DNA of 64,000 bases from Asterias amurensis (GCF_032118995.1 NC_092650.1:16177501-16241500), one strand, 5' to 3'. Counted from the stretch's first letter, positions 24,001 through 35,390 are shown. Translations and numbers: made by a program. The notes: generated by a model not told the origin, from the sequence alone.

Positions 24001-27000
24001 ATCAACCTCTCCCCATTACTCATTACCAAGTAAGGTTCTATGCTAATAACTATTTTGAGTAATTACCAATAGTGTCCACTGCCTTTAAAGAAAGAAGAAG
24101 AAAAAAAAAATCGTCTAGAGAAATGTTTTTATATGAAACATTGACATCAAGCTACAATGTATGTACAATGTAATAGATGTCTAGGTACTATTTGTACATG
24201 TAGCTATCAATTCTGAATAACCGCAAACATATTTTTATATTAAGTATTTTTTTTATTTGGGTTTGAAGCCAAAACATAACACCAAAAACAAACATTCGTC
24301 TGACTGTCAAACCAGGTGCTACAAATGTAGACATCACATGACAAGTGTGGAATGTCGAACACTGTTTATCAAAGCAAACAATAGTGTGGTTTGAATTTTA
24401 CTCAAGAGTTACTCAAGTTTATCAATATTTTGAAGAAACTTATGTGTGAACTCAATTGTTCATATTTCAGAAGTGAAAACAAACATTGGACACTTTTGGT
24501 TCAGAAAAAAAGAAAAAATTCACAGATCTACAAACAACTTACAGGGTTAACAGAAGGTAATGGTGAAAGACTTCTCTTGAAATATTATGTCATGAAATGT
24601 TTTACTTTTTGAGAAAACATTAAAACAATATCAATTCTCGATGTCGAGAATTACGGAATTATTTTAAACACATGTCATGACATGGCGAAACGTGTGGAAA
24701 CAAGGGTTGGTTTTCTGTTTTTTTTCTCCCGACTCCGATGACCGATTGAGCCTAAATTTTCACAGGTTTGTTATCTTATATAGAAGTTGTGATACACGAA
24801 GTGTGGGCCTTGGACAACACTGTTTATTGAAAGTGTTTAACAGCTTTAAGGACAGATTTGTTAAATATTAATAATGTTTTATGATGATGATAGAAATCGA
24901 ATAGGATTAAATATCATTTTCTCAAACTCTGATATTTAGTTTCTCTTTTGAAACTGTCAACAGCAGATGTCGGATTGCAGTCACAAAATCAATAATTTTT
25001 GCATACTAAATTTTTGCATTGCTTAATTCAATTATTTTTTCTTATTTGAAGACATTTGTATTCAAAAGAACATTGTTGGCCTTTTTGAAGACAGGTATAT
25101 AGATCAAAAAGGCCCAGTTGCATAGAACTTCTTAAACAGAAAATATTGCTTGTAAACTTTCTGCTAAGCAAAAATTTGTAGGATACTAATTAGCTGATTA
25201 GAGGTTATGTGGCATGGTATTTTGTGTAGCAATTATGCATTTGGCTGTTTGGGTTGACAAGTTCCTGTTCCTCAAATAAGCAGGAAATTCCTACTTTGCT
25301 GACAAAGCTTCTTCTGCAATTGTTTGAACAATATTGATAAAATTAACAATATTGATAATAAATTTTTTGTTTATAAAATAGGGACACTGCCAGTGTGTAT
25401 AGGGCTAGATACATGTAATGTAGATAAAATGATGGAGCATCGTCACTTTAATCCATAGGCCGTTTGTTCAAATTCAGCTTTTGGTTATTTTTCACTGTTT
25501 AACCCAAAATAAAAGAGGAAAATAATGACAGCTCCCTTTAAGTAATATTTTCATGCAATCATTAATCCAAATATAACTCTAGGCAGGTGTGAGTCAATGG
25601 ACCCAGATGTCATATTGCATACATGTATTGTGAAGTGTTTAATTGTGTCTGGCTCTTCATGCTACAGAACACTGTTCGACATTGGTACATGTTGATGGAT
25701 CAGTCTGAACCATAGAGTTATATTATAAGAACTAGAGGGCGCACTGGCCTATATACGCACCCCGGCATGCACGCAGGCGGCCATTTTCTAAGTTGGCAAA
25801 ACTGGCATCCCACAGCGTGTGTTTGTGCAGCCATTTTGTAAGTTGAACAAAACAGCATCGCGTAGCGTTTAATAAACACAAACTCCAACGTGTGTTTCAT
25901 ATTCAACGCGCGCACAGAATGGCGCGTGCGTGTCTCCTTGCGGTCCCGTTGCGTTTGTGCACGAAGCATCACCCGTGCGCCCTCTAGTTCTTATATATAA
26001 CTCTATGGTCTGAACAGAGGGGTGTCTGTGTGTCTTTTGGACACCCTGTTTTAATATTGGACACCCTGTTTTAATATTGGATACCTTTAGTTTAAAGGCA
26101 GTGGACACTATTGGTAATTACTCAAAATAATTATTAGCATTAAACCTGACTTGGTAACAAGTAATGGGGAGAGGTTGATAGTAAAAAACATTGAGAAACA
26201 GCTCCCTCTGAAGTGACGTAGTTTTTGAGAATGAAGTAATTTTCCACGAATTTGATTTCGAGACCTCAGATTTAGAAATTGAGGAATCAAGCATTTGAAA
26301 GCACACAACTTGGTGTGACAAGGGTGTTTTTTCTTTCATTATTATCTCGCAACTTCAATGACCGATTGAGCTCAAATTTTCACTGGTTTGTTAGTTCATG
26401 CATATAATGTTGAGATACACCAAGTAAAAAGACTGGTCTTTGACAATTACCACTAGTGTTCAGTGTCTTTAACCAAATCCTGGCTAAAACCTTGGTCCAC
26501 AGTTTGTTTTGATACACAGTTTGCTGTAGTCATTTATTTTGGTAATTGTACTGGTACTCCTTCGTGACTTCCTTCCAGTTTCAAATTTATGATTCAAGGA
26601 TTTTTTTCTTAGTGTACTCTAAGTAGTTGTATCTTGAATTTATGGAAAACTCTGTAAATATTTTAAACTTAATTCAGGGCTTGAAATTTGAGGGAAATCC
26701 ACAATTGAGGGCCTGTATCAGAATGTTTACTGGACATTGTTTTGCAAGACCAGGATTAAATCCTAGAATTTTAATCAACAAATTAAAATTAAATAAATCA
26801 AACAAAGTACCTGCATATATTAACATTTTAACTATTTTAGTTTGAACAAGCACTAAAGAAAGATTTAAATGTCATTGGTAAATATTCCTCAAAGCTCACC
26901 AGAAAAGTCAATATTTGAACAAAAAGACAACTATGCTAAAATCACTGGCCTTGGCCTAGCCCAGATCCAGTGTAAATTTCAAGCCCTGCTTAATTTTCTG

Positions 27001-30000
27001 ATACACCTGGTGGTGCGCCAAATATCTGTGGACTTGGAGTGTGCATTCTTATACTCAAATGTTCAAACACCCAGTGTTTGAGAGAGATTTTTATCATGAA
27101 AAGGTACAATTTCCTGGCTGTATTTACCACATCATTTTGCTCTTGCAGTCAGGCACCATTCTCTGCTTACGATATACATTACATAAAGCGCCATATTTTT
27201 GTGATAGTTTACGTGTAGCATTAGTAGTGTAAGTGAAGAATGCTTGATTGCAAATATAATGTACATACATGTACAGGTACGCCATGTAGCAAAAGTTCCT
27301 TGCTGACCATTGAGTGTGTCACCATGTTGATGCTACTGCAGGCATGTGGTTTCTTTTTTGATTTTTGTTGTTGCATTTTCAGGTTGTGCTCAAGATCGCC
27401 TTTTAAGAATCTTTCAATTGTCTTGCTATACATTTAGTAGACTGTAGTAAATCAGTCATGAAAGGGAGAAAGAAATAGTGTGGACATTGTGTCCAAACCT
27501 GGTGATGCACAGGCTCTGTAAACCTCCTTAATTGTAACATCTAGGAGGTTTGGGGTCTAAAATAAGGAGGGAACCTGGACTCCTAAGCGAATTTCAGGAT
27601 TATTAGTAAATCCCATCCCTGCTGCAAAAAATCGGTGCCATGTAATTCAGCCTGCAATGTAGGACATGCAAAGGGTTTTCAAATGTAACAGAATAGGCAA
27701 TTTTTTTCGCCAGACACACAAGGCCCGGAGGCCACTTTAAGGTGTGGGCTACAATTATTTTTGTCCAGAGGCAGTTGCCACCTACTCCTAGGGCTGAAAC
27801 AGGGTTACCCCTTTAAAAGTTCATACGGATGTAGGCTTGGGTATCATCAGTCCGAAGCCTGGCTGGTAGAGCAGAAAGCAATACCTCCCCAATGTTATGT
27901 AGCAAGTGTTACGACCAAGATTCGAACCCACATCAAACAGCAGAGCCTGAATCCGGTGCTCTTACGCTCGGCCATGACACGCACATACTGTCCATAATTT
28001 CAAATGGTTTAAAGCCATTGGACCCTTTCGGTACCAAAAAAAAAAAAAAAGTTCACAGATTTACAAATAATTTACAGGGTTTGCAGAAGGTAATGGTGAA
28101 AGACTTCTCTTGAAATATTAGTCCATGAAATGCTATACTTTTTGAGAAAATTCTCGTTAGCGAGAGTTACGGATTTATTTTAAACACATGTCATGACACG
28201 GCGAAACGCGCGGAAACAAGAGTGGGTTTTCCCGTTATTTTTTTCCGACTCCGATGACCGATTGAGCCTTAATTTTCACAGGTTTGTTGTTTTATATATA
28301 AGTTGTGATACACGAAGTGTGGTACTTGGATAATACTGTTTACCGAAAGTGTATAATGGCTTTAATTACCTATCTCCTTTAATTATTCTACAGTGGTGCA
28401 GCAATTCCAAGAGTACGTTGAACCTGAGGAGGGGGAGGAGCCAAAGTCCCCAAGGAGAACGACGGCCCCGGCATCGGTGGGCGGGGAAGACGAGAAGGTC
28501 CTCTTACCGTTAGGAGAAACAACACTCACGCATAACCTGGGTATACCCATTGTGGTTGTAATTACAAAGGTAAGCGTCAGCAAGTCTCAATTATCGGTAA
28601 TTATTTGAGAGGCTGATCATTCTTACTTGCAGGACCCAATTTCATATAGCCTGTAAGCACAAAAAATGTTGCTTAACAGAAACAGGTTACCAGCCTAACA
28701 TACATTACATTTACATTGTTGTGATTGGTGCCCCACTCCTTTTTTGCTTACCAAAGAAACTTAACAAGCAAATTTTTCTGCTTAACAGCTTAATGAAGTT
28801 GGGCCCTCCTAGGCCCAACATTTTCGGGCTGCAGGCATTTGAGGGTGCCTCTGGCAGTCTTCCATATCAAGCTATGACCACAGTGCAAAGCCAGACATAG
28901 ATCGTGTATGATTTTCTGAAGGGATGAAAACAAGAGGGCCAGAAAAAAAACCTTGTTGGCATACATGTAGGAGATGACCAACTCACAATTTTTGTTATTT
29001 ATTTGGCAAACAAAAGTTGTAAGAGCGGTTGTGGTTCATGATATTGCATAAAACGCAAGGCAACGTATACCTATATTAATTTTATGGTGCAAGTTCAAAT
29101 CACAAACTACACATACATATTTGCAGGTCAGGACGAATGTTCTCCAATAACTTTAGGTATTGCTTTCAAATTTGGTGTGTCATATTTATCTCCGTTTTTT
29201 CTTCTTTCCTCCATTAGTCCGACGCTATTTCCAGTCTGGAGAAGGAGCAGGATTTCAAGATGGAACATTTAGATTTTATCCAGCAACATATCCGCAAGTT
29301 TTGCCTCAACTGTATCCTTGTCATCAGTCAATATGAACTGGGTTTTGCCAGTACAGGCTCAGATATCGCTGTTGCAACTGGAATGAGAAAGTAGACTGTG
29401 TTTAGACTAAATAAAGTCTTAAGGCTGAGTCACACTGCAACGATAACGAGAACGATAACGACCACAACGCACAGATAACACATTTTATTGGTTGAATTGG
29501 TCCCATAGATAATGCACACGTTCACTCAACCAATAGAATGCGTTCTCTTTGCATCGCTATCGTTCTCGTTACCGCTGCAGTGGGACCGGGCCTTTAGTCT
29601 TGATAAATCTGGTTTTTTTTTTAATTTATATCCTGGTTTGTGTTGTAAAAGGGCTAAACTGTTTCACTGAAATCTGAAGTTGTTTTGTAAGAGTTTTGGG
29701 AGTGCATAAGTATAATGTGTGAGCTCTTTTGTCAGCTGGTCAATATGGGAGAGAAAGGTGCCCAATCAGAAGCCATACTATTAGCTGTTGTGTAGCCAGG
29801 AATCACACCCAAGTTAGAGCCATTGGACACTTTCTGAACAGAACAAAAGTTAAAAGTTCACAGATTTACAAATAACTTACAGGATTTACAGAAGGTAAAT
29901 GTGAAAGACTTTCCTTGAAATATTATTCCATGAAATGCTTTACTCTTTGAGAAAACATTAAAACAATTATCAATTCTTGATATCGAGAATAACAGATTTA

Positions 30001-33000
30001 TTTTAAACACATGTCATGCCACGGCGAAACGTGCGGAAACAAGGGTGGGTTTTCCCCGTTATTTTCTCCCGACTCCAATGACTGATTGAGCCTAAATTTT
30101 CACAGGTTTGTTATTTTATATACAAGTTGTGATACACGAAGTGTGGGCCTTTGGACAATACTGTTTACCGATGTTGTGCGATTGCTTTAACGATACAACC
30201 TGGGAATCGGCAGCAAGAGGATCATCTTAAGGGGATGCAACTTTTTTGTTTCAAATATCAAGCAATAAACCATAAGCCTAAGGGAAACTGACCAGGGAAA
30301 TTTTAAATAATTTGGGGTTGGAACCAACAAAGAAACTACTGCTGGTTTAAATCCCGCTCTAATCAATTTGTCTTTGTTCAACCCCAATTTTGTTTATTTT
30401 TTGTATATTCACAACCATAAGAGCTATATAAAAAAACTCTATCGCATACATGTCTATGTTAGTTTTCCTTAAGCTGTGTGTCTCTCAGATGGTGCGGCAT
30501 TATTCTACACATCAGTAAAGGAGGGCAAGAACTGTGATTTATTGTATAAATACCTGCTGCACAGGATATATGGCTTTCCCTTCCACAAGCCGGCACTAGT
30601 CGTAGAAAAGGACGCCCTGTTTGTGTAAGTATTGAACCATCTCTACTGATTGTCACCATTGATTGATTTTCTTCAAACTGCCTCTAGCCACCAGACTAGC
30701 TCCGTGGTCTAGTGGTAAGACATCTGTTGTGGCAATGCAAAGGTTGTGGGTTTGAATCCCCACCCAAACATTTGCCTGTGGATTTGTTTCTTCAAAGGGA
30801 AATAAATGAGTGTACAGTTCCTAATACACACCTGTGTGAGGGCAAAAAGCAAGTAATTTGTTCTTCTCATGTTTCACTTTTCAATCTGGGTTTAATTTCA
30901 TGGCATAGCTTGTAAAAGGGAATTGTGGCAGGCCTCGCACTTTCAAGGGCAACAGAAGCATTTGCCTCTGTGTCCTTGGTCACTGCCTTGGTGCCCTTTT
31001 AAATGCCCCTGTAAAATTTATCCTATTATTCAATGTCTCTTGCTGTTACGTGATAAATTTTACCTTACCTTTCTTCAAAATCCAAAGCTTTAACATGACG
31101 TACATGTAGAAGATATCCTTCAGTTTATCTGCAAATTTGATACTTCTTCCTGTGTAATATATCAACAGCAACAGTGACTCATCTCACTCTATTATTATTT
31201 TGGATGTAAACAAGAACCCAGTGGCGTCAGGCTGCATTGTTTTTGCAAAGAGTCGCTCAGTGTGACATACAAAATTTTGCAAAGTTTTTGCTCTAGCGTG
31301 ACGATATGAAATTGAACAAAGATAGTGACATTAGGGCTAGAAAGCTCATTTGGTAGAGCACCAGCCCGTTAATCCGGAGGTCGCAGAGTCAAGTCCCGCT
31401 CTGGTAAATTTGTCTTTGTTCAACCTAAATTTACATTGTTTTTGCAGAGAGTCTCTTCGCGAGAGAATCAATATTTAGATAAAAATTTGCACTAGCCCGG
31501 CGATATGAAATTGAACAACACTGGGAATCGGGAGAGGTAGTGACTGTATGAGTGTTTGGCTTTTTGACCAATCAGGGAATATTTTCTTCTCTCAACAGGC
31601 CTTTTGGTTGGGACAATCTACAGAAAGTAGGCATCCTCTATGAGAATATGCCTAACATTAATCCCCAAGAACCCTTTGGAGATGTTGTAGCTAAGCCAGT
31701 AATCAGAAAGGTACGTCCTTCCACATCTATAACTGAACGTTTCTTTTTGTGTCCTATTCATCCTGATATTAGTAAATATTGTGTTCTTGAATGTGTAATC
31801 GAATAAACAAATGAAATAAGTTAGTATTGTTTCGTTATAACTTAAATGCAGCCGTTACAAGACAGTAAAGAAATTAGCGCTGAAGATGAACAGGTCTTCC
31901 TGATGAAACAACAAGCCATGCTGAGTAAGAACCTCCCTCCAACCAAACAACAGGTAGGTGTTGAAGTCTTCCTCGCCCCATCACGTCTTGACCAATAACA
32001 GCCAGAAAATGGCATGTCAAGGCCAAGTGAACGGATTAGAGTATCAGACTCAAGGCTCTGATGTTTCTGATCAGCAGAGTGTGGGTTCCAGACCTAGTCG
32101 TGACACTTGTGTGCTTAAAGGATCATTACAGAATTGGTTTTTGCTAACAAAACAGTTGCTGGCAGTGTAAGCAATTTATGTAATCCACCATTTACATGAT
32201 GATTACAAATTTTGCATTGTATCCATGCCAAAATAGAAATGAATAAAACGCTGAATGAGCGATAAACTCTAAATGCGAAGTTAGATTATTTATTTCTCAT
32301 GAAATATGACATTTCAGACGAAAATATTTCAAGGGTTGTTTCTACTATGATCATAATTAGATCGTGTAAGTTTGATGTTAATCTGTGATCTTCACATTTG
32401 TTGTTTCTTACAAATTCTGTAACGTTCTGCAAGGCCCCAGGTCCAGTGTGTTCTGTAATGCTTGTAAAAAGAAATCGGTGCACTTATCGTGAAGAGAAGG
32501 GATTAACCCTGGGGTGGATTTCACAAAGAGTTAGGACTAGTCTTATCTAGAGATAGGACCAGTTACTCGTCCTAACTTAGGACTATCCATGCAATCTCCT
32601 AGGACTAGTCCTAACTCTTTGTAAAATCCACCCCTGGTGTCCTTGTCTGATCGACAGCATGTTTCACAACAGCATCTTGTAAAAACACTTACATGGTGCT
32701 GCAAAGGAATAGGTCTCATTCTTCAAAACGTGGTTCCACATTACCTTGAGTGCTTTGATACGCCCCTAGGGGTGTGGCAAAGTTCTTTATAAGAACCCTA
32801 TATTTATATTGGAATAAAACAAACGAACAGTTCAAAAAAACAAAAGGTTTACTTTCCTTTTAAGATGAATCTTAAACACCGAGCTCAATGAAGAAAAACA
32901 TTAAATATGACGTCTCATGGAGGTTGCACTTGTTCATTTTTTTTTATCAACTTCTGATATGAGGAAAGTGGACGCATGTGTAAACATTATTTTTTTGAAC

Positions 33001-35312
33001 TTTCGAAGTTATGTTGGAGTAAAACTTCCAATATGACCAGTGTAGTGTCTCATTAATAATTATTGATTGAAGCATACAATTCTTGATGTTTGTTTGTGTT
33101 TGTGTTTTTTCTCCTCACCCCAGGACGCACCACAGAGACCAGCCATCGGTATGAGAACACCAGAAAGGAAAGGCAATGCGGCTAACGCTGCACCCATAAC
33201 ACCATCTGGAAAGGCCAAGGTCAGTGTCTTACTATTCTTTGGGTCCCATTCTTGACCTTTAGAAGATGCATGTACTCCCTAACGACAATCCTGACCAAAA
33301 TGCTTGGGCCACCCCTTGTCCTCTTCCCCTGACAATAAACATTCTCTCCCCCTGTCACCCATCCCCCGTCCCCCGCTCGATGTTGACTGGAGCGAGAAGA
33401 AGACTGCAACAATGAGAACCAACATTGAAAGGGGGCGGGGGCCCAAAAAGATACGGCCGGGATCGTAGTCCCAAAATGTTTTGTCTTCTCTGTCTTTCCA
33501 ACTATACACTGCGCTGTGAACTCTTTTCTCTCAATACAGGGTTTCTTAACTTGCCCTGCAGGCTACTGATAAGTGTGTGACATGCTTGTTTAAAATGCAC
33601 ACATTTGTTCTTTTTCAGATGTCTAAATAATACTTGGTAAAAAATTGTCTTTTTGATTGTGTGTGTTTAACTTTATTTGACCATTAAACAGTAAAACGCA
33701 GTTTACGAGCCCAGTGAGCTACTTTACAGTAACTTACAATAATTTTTTGTTTGTACTGATTGTTCCATACTTTTACTTGGGCACTGGCCTGGTGACCAGT
33801 CATTTTTCTTTGTCTTTTTCTTCCACTCTGTGCTTTTTAACATGTGTTGTGCGCCTCTGATCATTTTGTATGTAAGGGGCGCAATATAAATTATAAATAT
33901 TATTTATTCTTATTATTATCGATGCAACCTGTTTTTGATGGCAAATCAACCTAATTTTAGGTTCTGAATAGAACCTGTTTGTGGACTACATGTAGGGCTG
34001 TCTCAGCATTATTGCTTGATTGATTTGTTGACTGAATTGTTGTTTGATTGATCGATTTTTTAAGTGATCTGATCAATTGATTGTTTGATTGATAATCATA
34101 GACCTGCTTAAGAAAACTTTTAGCTAAGAGAGTTTTGATCCCATAACTTATATATGAAAAAATAAATAAACTTTGATCATAATGTTTGTTTTCTTTTTGT
34201 TATTAATCAATTTGATTGACTGATTGATTAAATTAATTAATTAAGTGATTGATTGAACGATTGATTGTGAGAGTAAACTGTTAAACTACGTGTATACAAA
34301 TATTTACGCTGTTAATTTAATGAACTTATCATATATACGTTGTATTTGTCTACCATGTCTACTTGTTACTATTAATAGTTTGTTCAAATGTGTCATTGCA
34401 GATGGATGCTGGAAAGCCAGGAGCAACAAATGAAGGGGTGCTAGCCAACTTCTTCAACAGTTTACTAAGTAAGAAATCAGGGCCGGGGTCACCAGGGTCA
34501 CCGGCTCCTCCAAAACCAGGTCAGTAAAAGGTCAAGGCTGTGGATTCCTTTTGTGTTTTCCAAATGGTTACCAACAGCTATTTGGGTTTTCAAAATGTAG
34601 AAGTGAAAAAAATGGTTAGTGGCCTGAACATTGAGCCTTTGAGAAAGACTGTGCTTGGGTTGAAATGTCTGGCCACAGCTAATTCTATTTTCTCAAATGT
34701 AGAATTGGTACAAACTATCTGGAGAAAGCTGCCATTGTGAATTGAAAGTTACAAATGTTTAAATTAGCCACACATTTTCAGATGTCACCCTGAATTAGTG
34801 GCTACCCAACCCGCTCCCCCAGCCCCCTTTCCTCCCCCCAAAAAATGAATGTCTGAACTCAGCCTGTTGTAAACATGTGATTTAAATACAAAAATGAAAA
34901 TCAAGATCATCAAGGCCATATCACACATGGCACTTTTTCAGGCACCTTGGAGGCAATCAATTTCACTTTAGGCTCAACAAAAACTTCAAGAGACACTCTT
35001 CTTGCTGTAACTCACTATCACCAAGAAAATAATAAGATAACTGAAATGTGAATGGATTTCCTTGCCTGGTACTGCCTGCAAATTGCATCATGTGACATGG
35101 CCTTTAAACTTTTTTAAGCACTAAGTGTTATTAATAGTGTTAGAACCTTTCACTCAAATTTTCAGTTGTTTGAATTTTTTTTTTACTAACTCTTGATATT
35201 TTCCTTGTCTTCAGGTGACAAATCAGTACGAAACGACGCAGCAGCAGAGCTGGACCGTATGACCAGGGGCCGGAAATCCATCCCGGGGCAAAATGCCACA
35301 GGCGCATCCTAG
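12020..35312 (+). CDS. DYNC1LI: Cytoplasmic dynein 1 light intermediate chain, complete, 12 exons
   Basis: Exons: 12020-12093, 12180-12253, 13962-14078, 21465-21695, 28394-28569, 29218-29311, 30489-30624, 31599-31710, 31852-31953, 33124-33219, 34402-34519, 35215-35312. All introns are GT-AG with matching phases; 475 residues, near vertebrate LIC2 (about 490). The G-like domain begins with P-loop GEDESGKT (residues 50-57) and continues through [16 protein letters not shown] and [13 protein letters not shown], all hallmarks of LIC. The C-terminal half is disordered but keeps the adaptor-binding amphipathic helix [16 protein letters not shown] (Phe421, Phe422, Leu425, Leu426), which in vertebrate LIC1 contacts Hook, BICD and Spindly adaptors. 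The protein bridges the dynein heavy chain to cargo adaptors. One gene here precedes the vertebrate LIC1/LIC2 split. Introns 3 and 4 (about 7 kb each) are filled with MITEs and SINEs. It is head-to-head with SHCBP1. Confidence 0.97.
13253..13575 (+). mobile_element. tRNA-derived SINE, family S1
   Basis: The tRNA Leu/Ser-like head GTCATGGCCGAGCGGTTAAG (A-box) and GGTTTGAATCTCC (B-box, 13316) precede GACACTTGTGTCCTTAAGCA and a body ending near ATATAAGACTTC. It lies in DYNC1LI intron 2. Confidence 0.8.
14215..14465. mobile_element. Foldback sequence with TATCGCGATA arms
   Basis: TATCGATT / TATCGCGATA words at 14215-14282 recur inverted at 14422-14465 around a non-repeated centre, consistent with a small foldback MITE in DYNC1LI intron 3. 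The family is not recognised. Confidence 0.45.
17180..17545 (-). mobile_element. LINE remnant, C-terminal tail of a reverse-transcriptase ORF
   Basis: Minus-strand translation of 17536-17340 contains [16 protein letters not shown] then [18 protein letters not shown], the 'GRPxxRWxDxxxxW' tail typical of endonuclease/RT LINE proteins. It is short, isolated and surrounded by stops, so it is dead. It lies in DYNC1LI intron 3. Confidence 0.55.
17897..18210. mobile_element. Composite palindromic repeat (MITE-R)
   Basis: An inner palindrome with arms ATATCCAACGAGG and GAGTTGGATAT is enclosed by GGTATCACACAAGCTCGAG and CGAGCTCGCGTGTGATAA. A second inverted pair (ATCTTCAAGCAAACTTGGCG and GCGCGTACTTGAAGAT) lies to the right, suggesting two nested hairpins. 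Confidence 0.6.
19311..19556 (+). repeat. 55-bp tandem repeat, 4 full units plus a part
   Basis: Units start at 19311, 19366, 19421, 19476 and 19531 with AATATAAAAAGGCTAAG and end GGACAAATCACCAAG. Units 2-4 differ at only one or two bases, implying recent expansion. It lies in DYNC1LI intron 3. Confidence 0.95.
20880..21020 (-). mobile_element. tRNA-derived SINE, family S2
   Basis: Reverse-strand TTTGTCTTTGTTCAACCCC tail, a B-box-like GGACTTGAAACC complement and an A-box side near GTCACCTGAGCTAC. MITE-A abuts its right end. Confidence 0.6.
21022..21400 (+). mobile_element. MITE-A, full length
   Basis: A 379-bp copy with intact TTAA flanks and AGGCAGTGGACACT ends. It ends 64 bp before DYNC1LI exon 4, so the polypyrimidine tract just escapes it. 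Confidence 0.95.
21808..21951. mobile_element. MITE-L, small hairpin element
   Basis: Arms TTTCAGACAGGCGTTCCAGA and CTCTGGAGCGCCTGTCTGAG are inverted around a core holding GCGCCGAACCA and TGGTTCGG. It lies in DYNC1LI intron 4, about 110 bp after exon 4. Confidence 0.7.
22827..23287. mobile_element. MITE-K with CCTTTCACACGA-type ends
   Basis: GCCCTTTCACACGAGAGCAA at left and GCCGTGTGAAAAAGGC at right are inverted. Internal GTGTGAAAGGA and GGGTCCCTTG words repeat in both orientations, suggesting a composite or rearranged hairpin element. Confidence 0.6.
23452..24088 (-). mobile_element. MITE-A split by a nested palindromic element
   Basis: TTAA-flanked MITE-A ends (ACACACTGGACACTATTGG and AGTGTCCACTGCCT) enclose a foreign insert at 23491-23740. 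The insertion point is the conserved CAAAGACC / GTCTTCTCACT site of the family. Confidence 0.9.
23491..23740. mobile_element. Palindromic MITE with MITE-F-like ends, nested in MITE-A
   Basis: GGGCCCAATTTCATGGCTCT and AGAGCCATGAAATTGGGCCC are exact inverted ends. The GC-rich interior repeats GCTTACG / CGTAAGC words in both directions. It shares the GGGCCCAATTTCAT tip with MITE-F but not its interior. Confidence 0.85.
24481..24849 (+). mobile_element. MITE-B
   Basis: Family B shares ATTGGACAC-TTTTGG at left, GAAAGTGT near the right end and the internal words ACACATGTCATGACA and TTGTGATACACGAAGTGTG with copies at 28009 and 29814. Edges are approximate. It lies in DYNC1LI intron 4. Confidence 0.75.
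25703..26015. mobile_element. hAT-like MITE-D, second copy with 8-bp target duplication
   Basis: The element at 25711-26007 has the same CATAGAGTTATAT ends as the 4256 copy, in opposite orientation, flanked by GTCTGAAC at 25703-25710 and 26008-26015. The interior is CpG-rich with AAAATGGC and GCGCATGC-type words. It lies in DYNC1LI intron 4. Confidence 0.92.
26092..26472 (+). mobile_element. MITE-A, full length
   Basis: TTAA-AGGCAGTGGACACTATT at left; the right end is slightly diverged (AGTGTTCAGTGTCTTTAA). It is preceded by a short direct repeat, TTTTAATATTGGACACCCTG. Confidence 0.92.
27722..27990 (-). mobile_element. tRNA-derived SINE, family S1 variant
   Basis: The reverse-strand head spans 27900-27980 (GGTTCGAATCT-type B-box complement, then CTCGGCCATGACAC). 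Its body (GTAGGCTTGGGTATCATCAG, CAGGGTTACCCCTTTAA) is shared with 39640-39830 on the opposite strand. Confidence 0.7.
28009..28365 (+). mobile_element. MITE-B, TTAA-flanked
   Basis: TTAA-AGCCATTGGACCCTTT at left and GTGTATAATGGCT-TTAA at right show that family B, like A, has a TTAA target. It ends 28 bp before DYNC1LI exon 5. Confidence 0.88.
28632..28806. mobile_element. MITE-F
   Basis: Ends GGACCCAATTTCATATAGCC and AGCTTAATGAAGTTGGGCCC; the interior has GCTTAACAGAAACAGGTTACC and ACCAGCC as in the other copies. It lies 63 bp after DYNC1LI exon 5. Confidence 0.8.
29423..29592. mobile_element. MITE-M, about 170 bp
   Basis: Inverted ends AAGGCTGAGTCACACTGCAA and CTGCAGTGGGACCGGGCCTT enclose inverted AACGATAACGAGAACGATA / TATCGTTCTCGTTA arms and ATTGGTTGA / TCAACCAAT. 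It lies in DYNC1LI intron 6. Confidence 0.75.
29814..30190 (+). mobile_element. MITE-B
   Basis: GCCATTGGACACTTTC at left, GATTGCT-TTAA at right and the family interior (AAACACATGTCATGCCA, GATACACGAAGTGTG). It lies in DYNC1LI intron 6. Confidence 0.8.
30258..30405. mobile_element. SINE S2 tail fragments, partly inverted
   Basis: AATTTGTCTTTGTTCAACCC and a reversed TTTGGGGTTGG word face each other around 30310-30390, consistent with two truncated S2 pieces or a local inversion. Confidence 0.4.
30695..30790 (+). mobile_element. tRNA-like SINE head, family S4
   Basis: TCCGTGGTCTAGTGGTAAGA (A-box) and GGGTTTGAATCCCCACCC (B-box arm) resemble a tRNA, but the middle does not fold into a proper anticodon arm and the sequence continues into a SINE-like tail. 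I do not call a functional tRNA. Confidence 0.5.
30925..31015 (+). repeat. Repeat family R5
   Basis: Signature GCATTTGCCTCTGTGTCC then GGTCACTGCCTTGGTGCCCT, shared with 36535, 36841 and 62480. Confidence 0.55.
31335..31430 (+). mobile_element. tRNA-derived SINE, family S2, well preserved head
   Basis: GGGCTAGAAAGCTCATTTGG (A-box region), GTTAATCCGGAGGTCGCAGA, B-box AGTCAAGTCCC and tail TTTGTCTTTGTTCAACC. It lies in DYNC1LI intron 7. Confidence 0.8.
32005..32125 (+). mobile_element. Truncated SINE S1
   Basis: GGCCAAGTGAACGGATTAGA, CTGATGTTTCTGATCAGCAG and GTGTGGGTTCCAGACCTAGT match the S1 head, followed by GACACTTGTGTGCTTAAAGG. It lies just after DYNC1LI exon 9. Confidence 0.6.
32507..32637. 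mobile_element. MITE-G, about 130 bp
   Basis: GGGGTGGATTTCACAAAGAG and CTTTGTAAAATCCACCCC are inverted ends, and AGGACTAGTC repeats on both arms. Confidence 0.75.
34020..34270. repeat. Degenerate (TGATTGAT)n low-complexity region
   Basis: Dense TTGATTGATT / GATTGATTGA words in DYNC1LI intron 10 with no coding or hairpin structure. Confidence 0.6.
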
Positions 35313-35390
35313 CAGGGCATTGGAAGGCTAAGGAGGGGGAAAGGAGGGTGAACGGTCGCCCTCACAATCTCATCCAAGGGATCAAAACCT

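Noticed and set aside
30697-30770. Possible functional tRNA gene
   Set aside because: A- and B-box arms are present but the middle does not form a proper anticodon stem-loop; better read as a SINE head. The same holds for the S1-S3 heads at 13253, 31335, 47097 and 56228.
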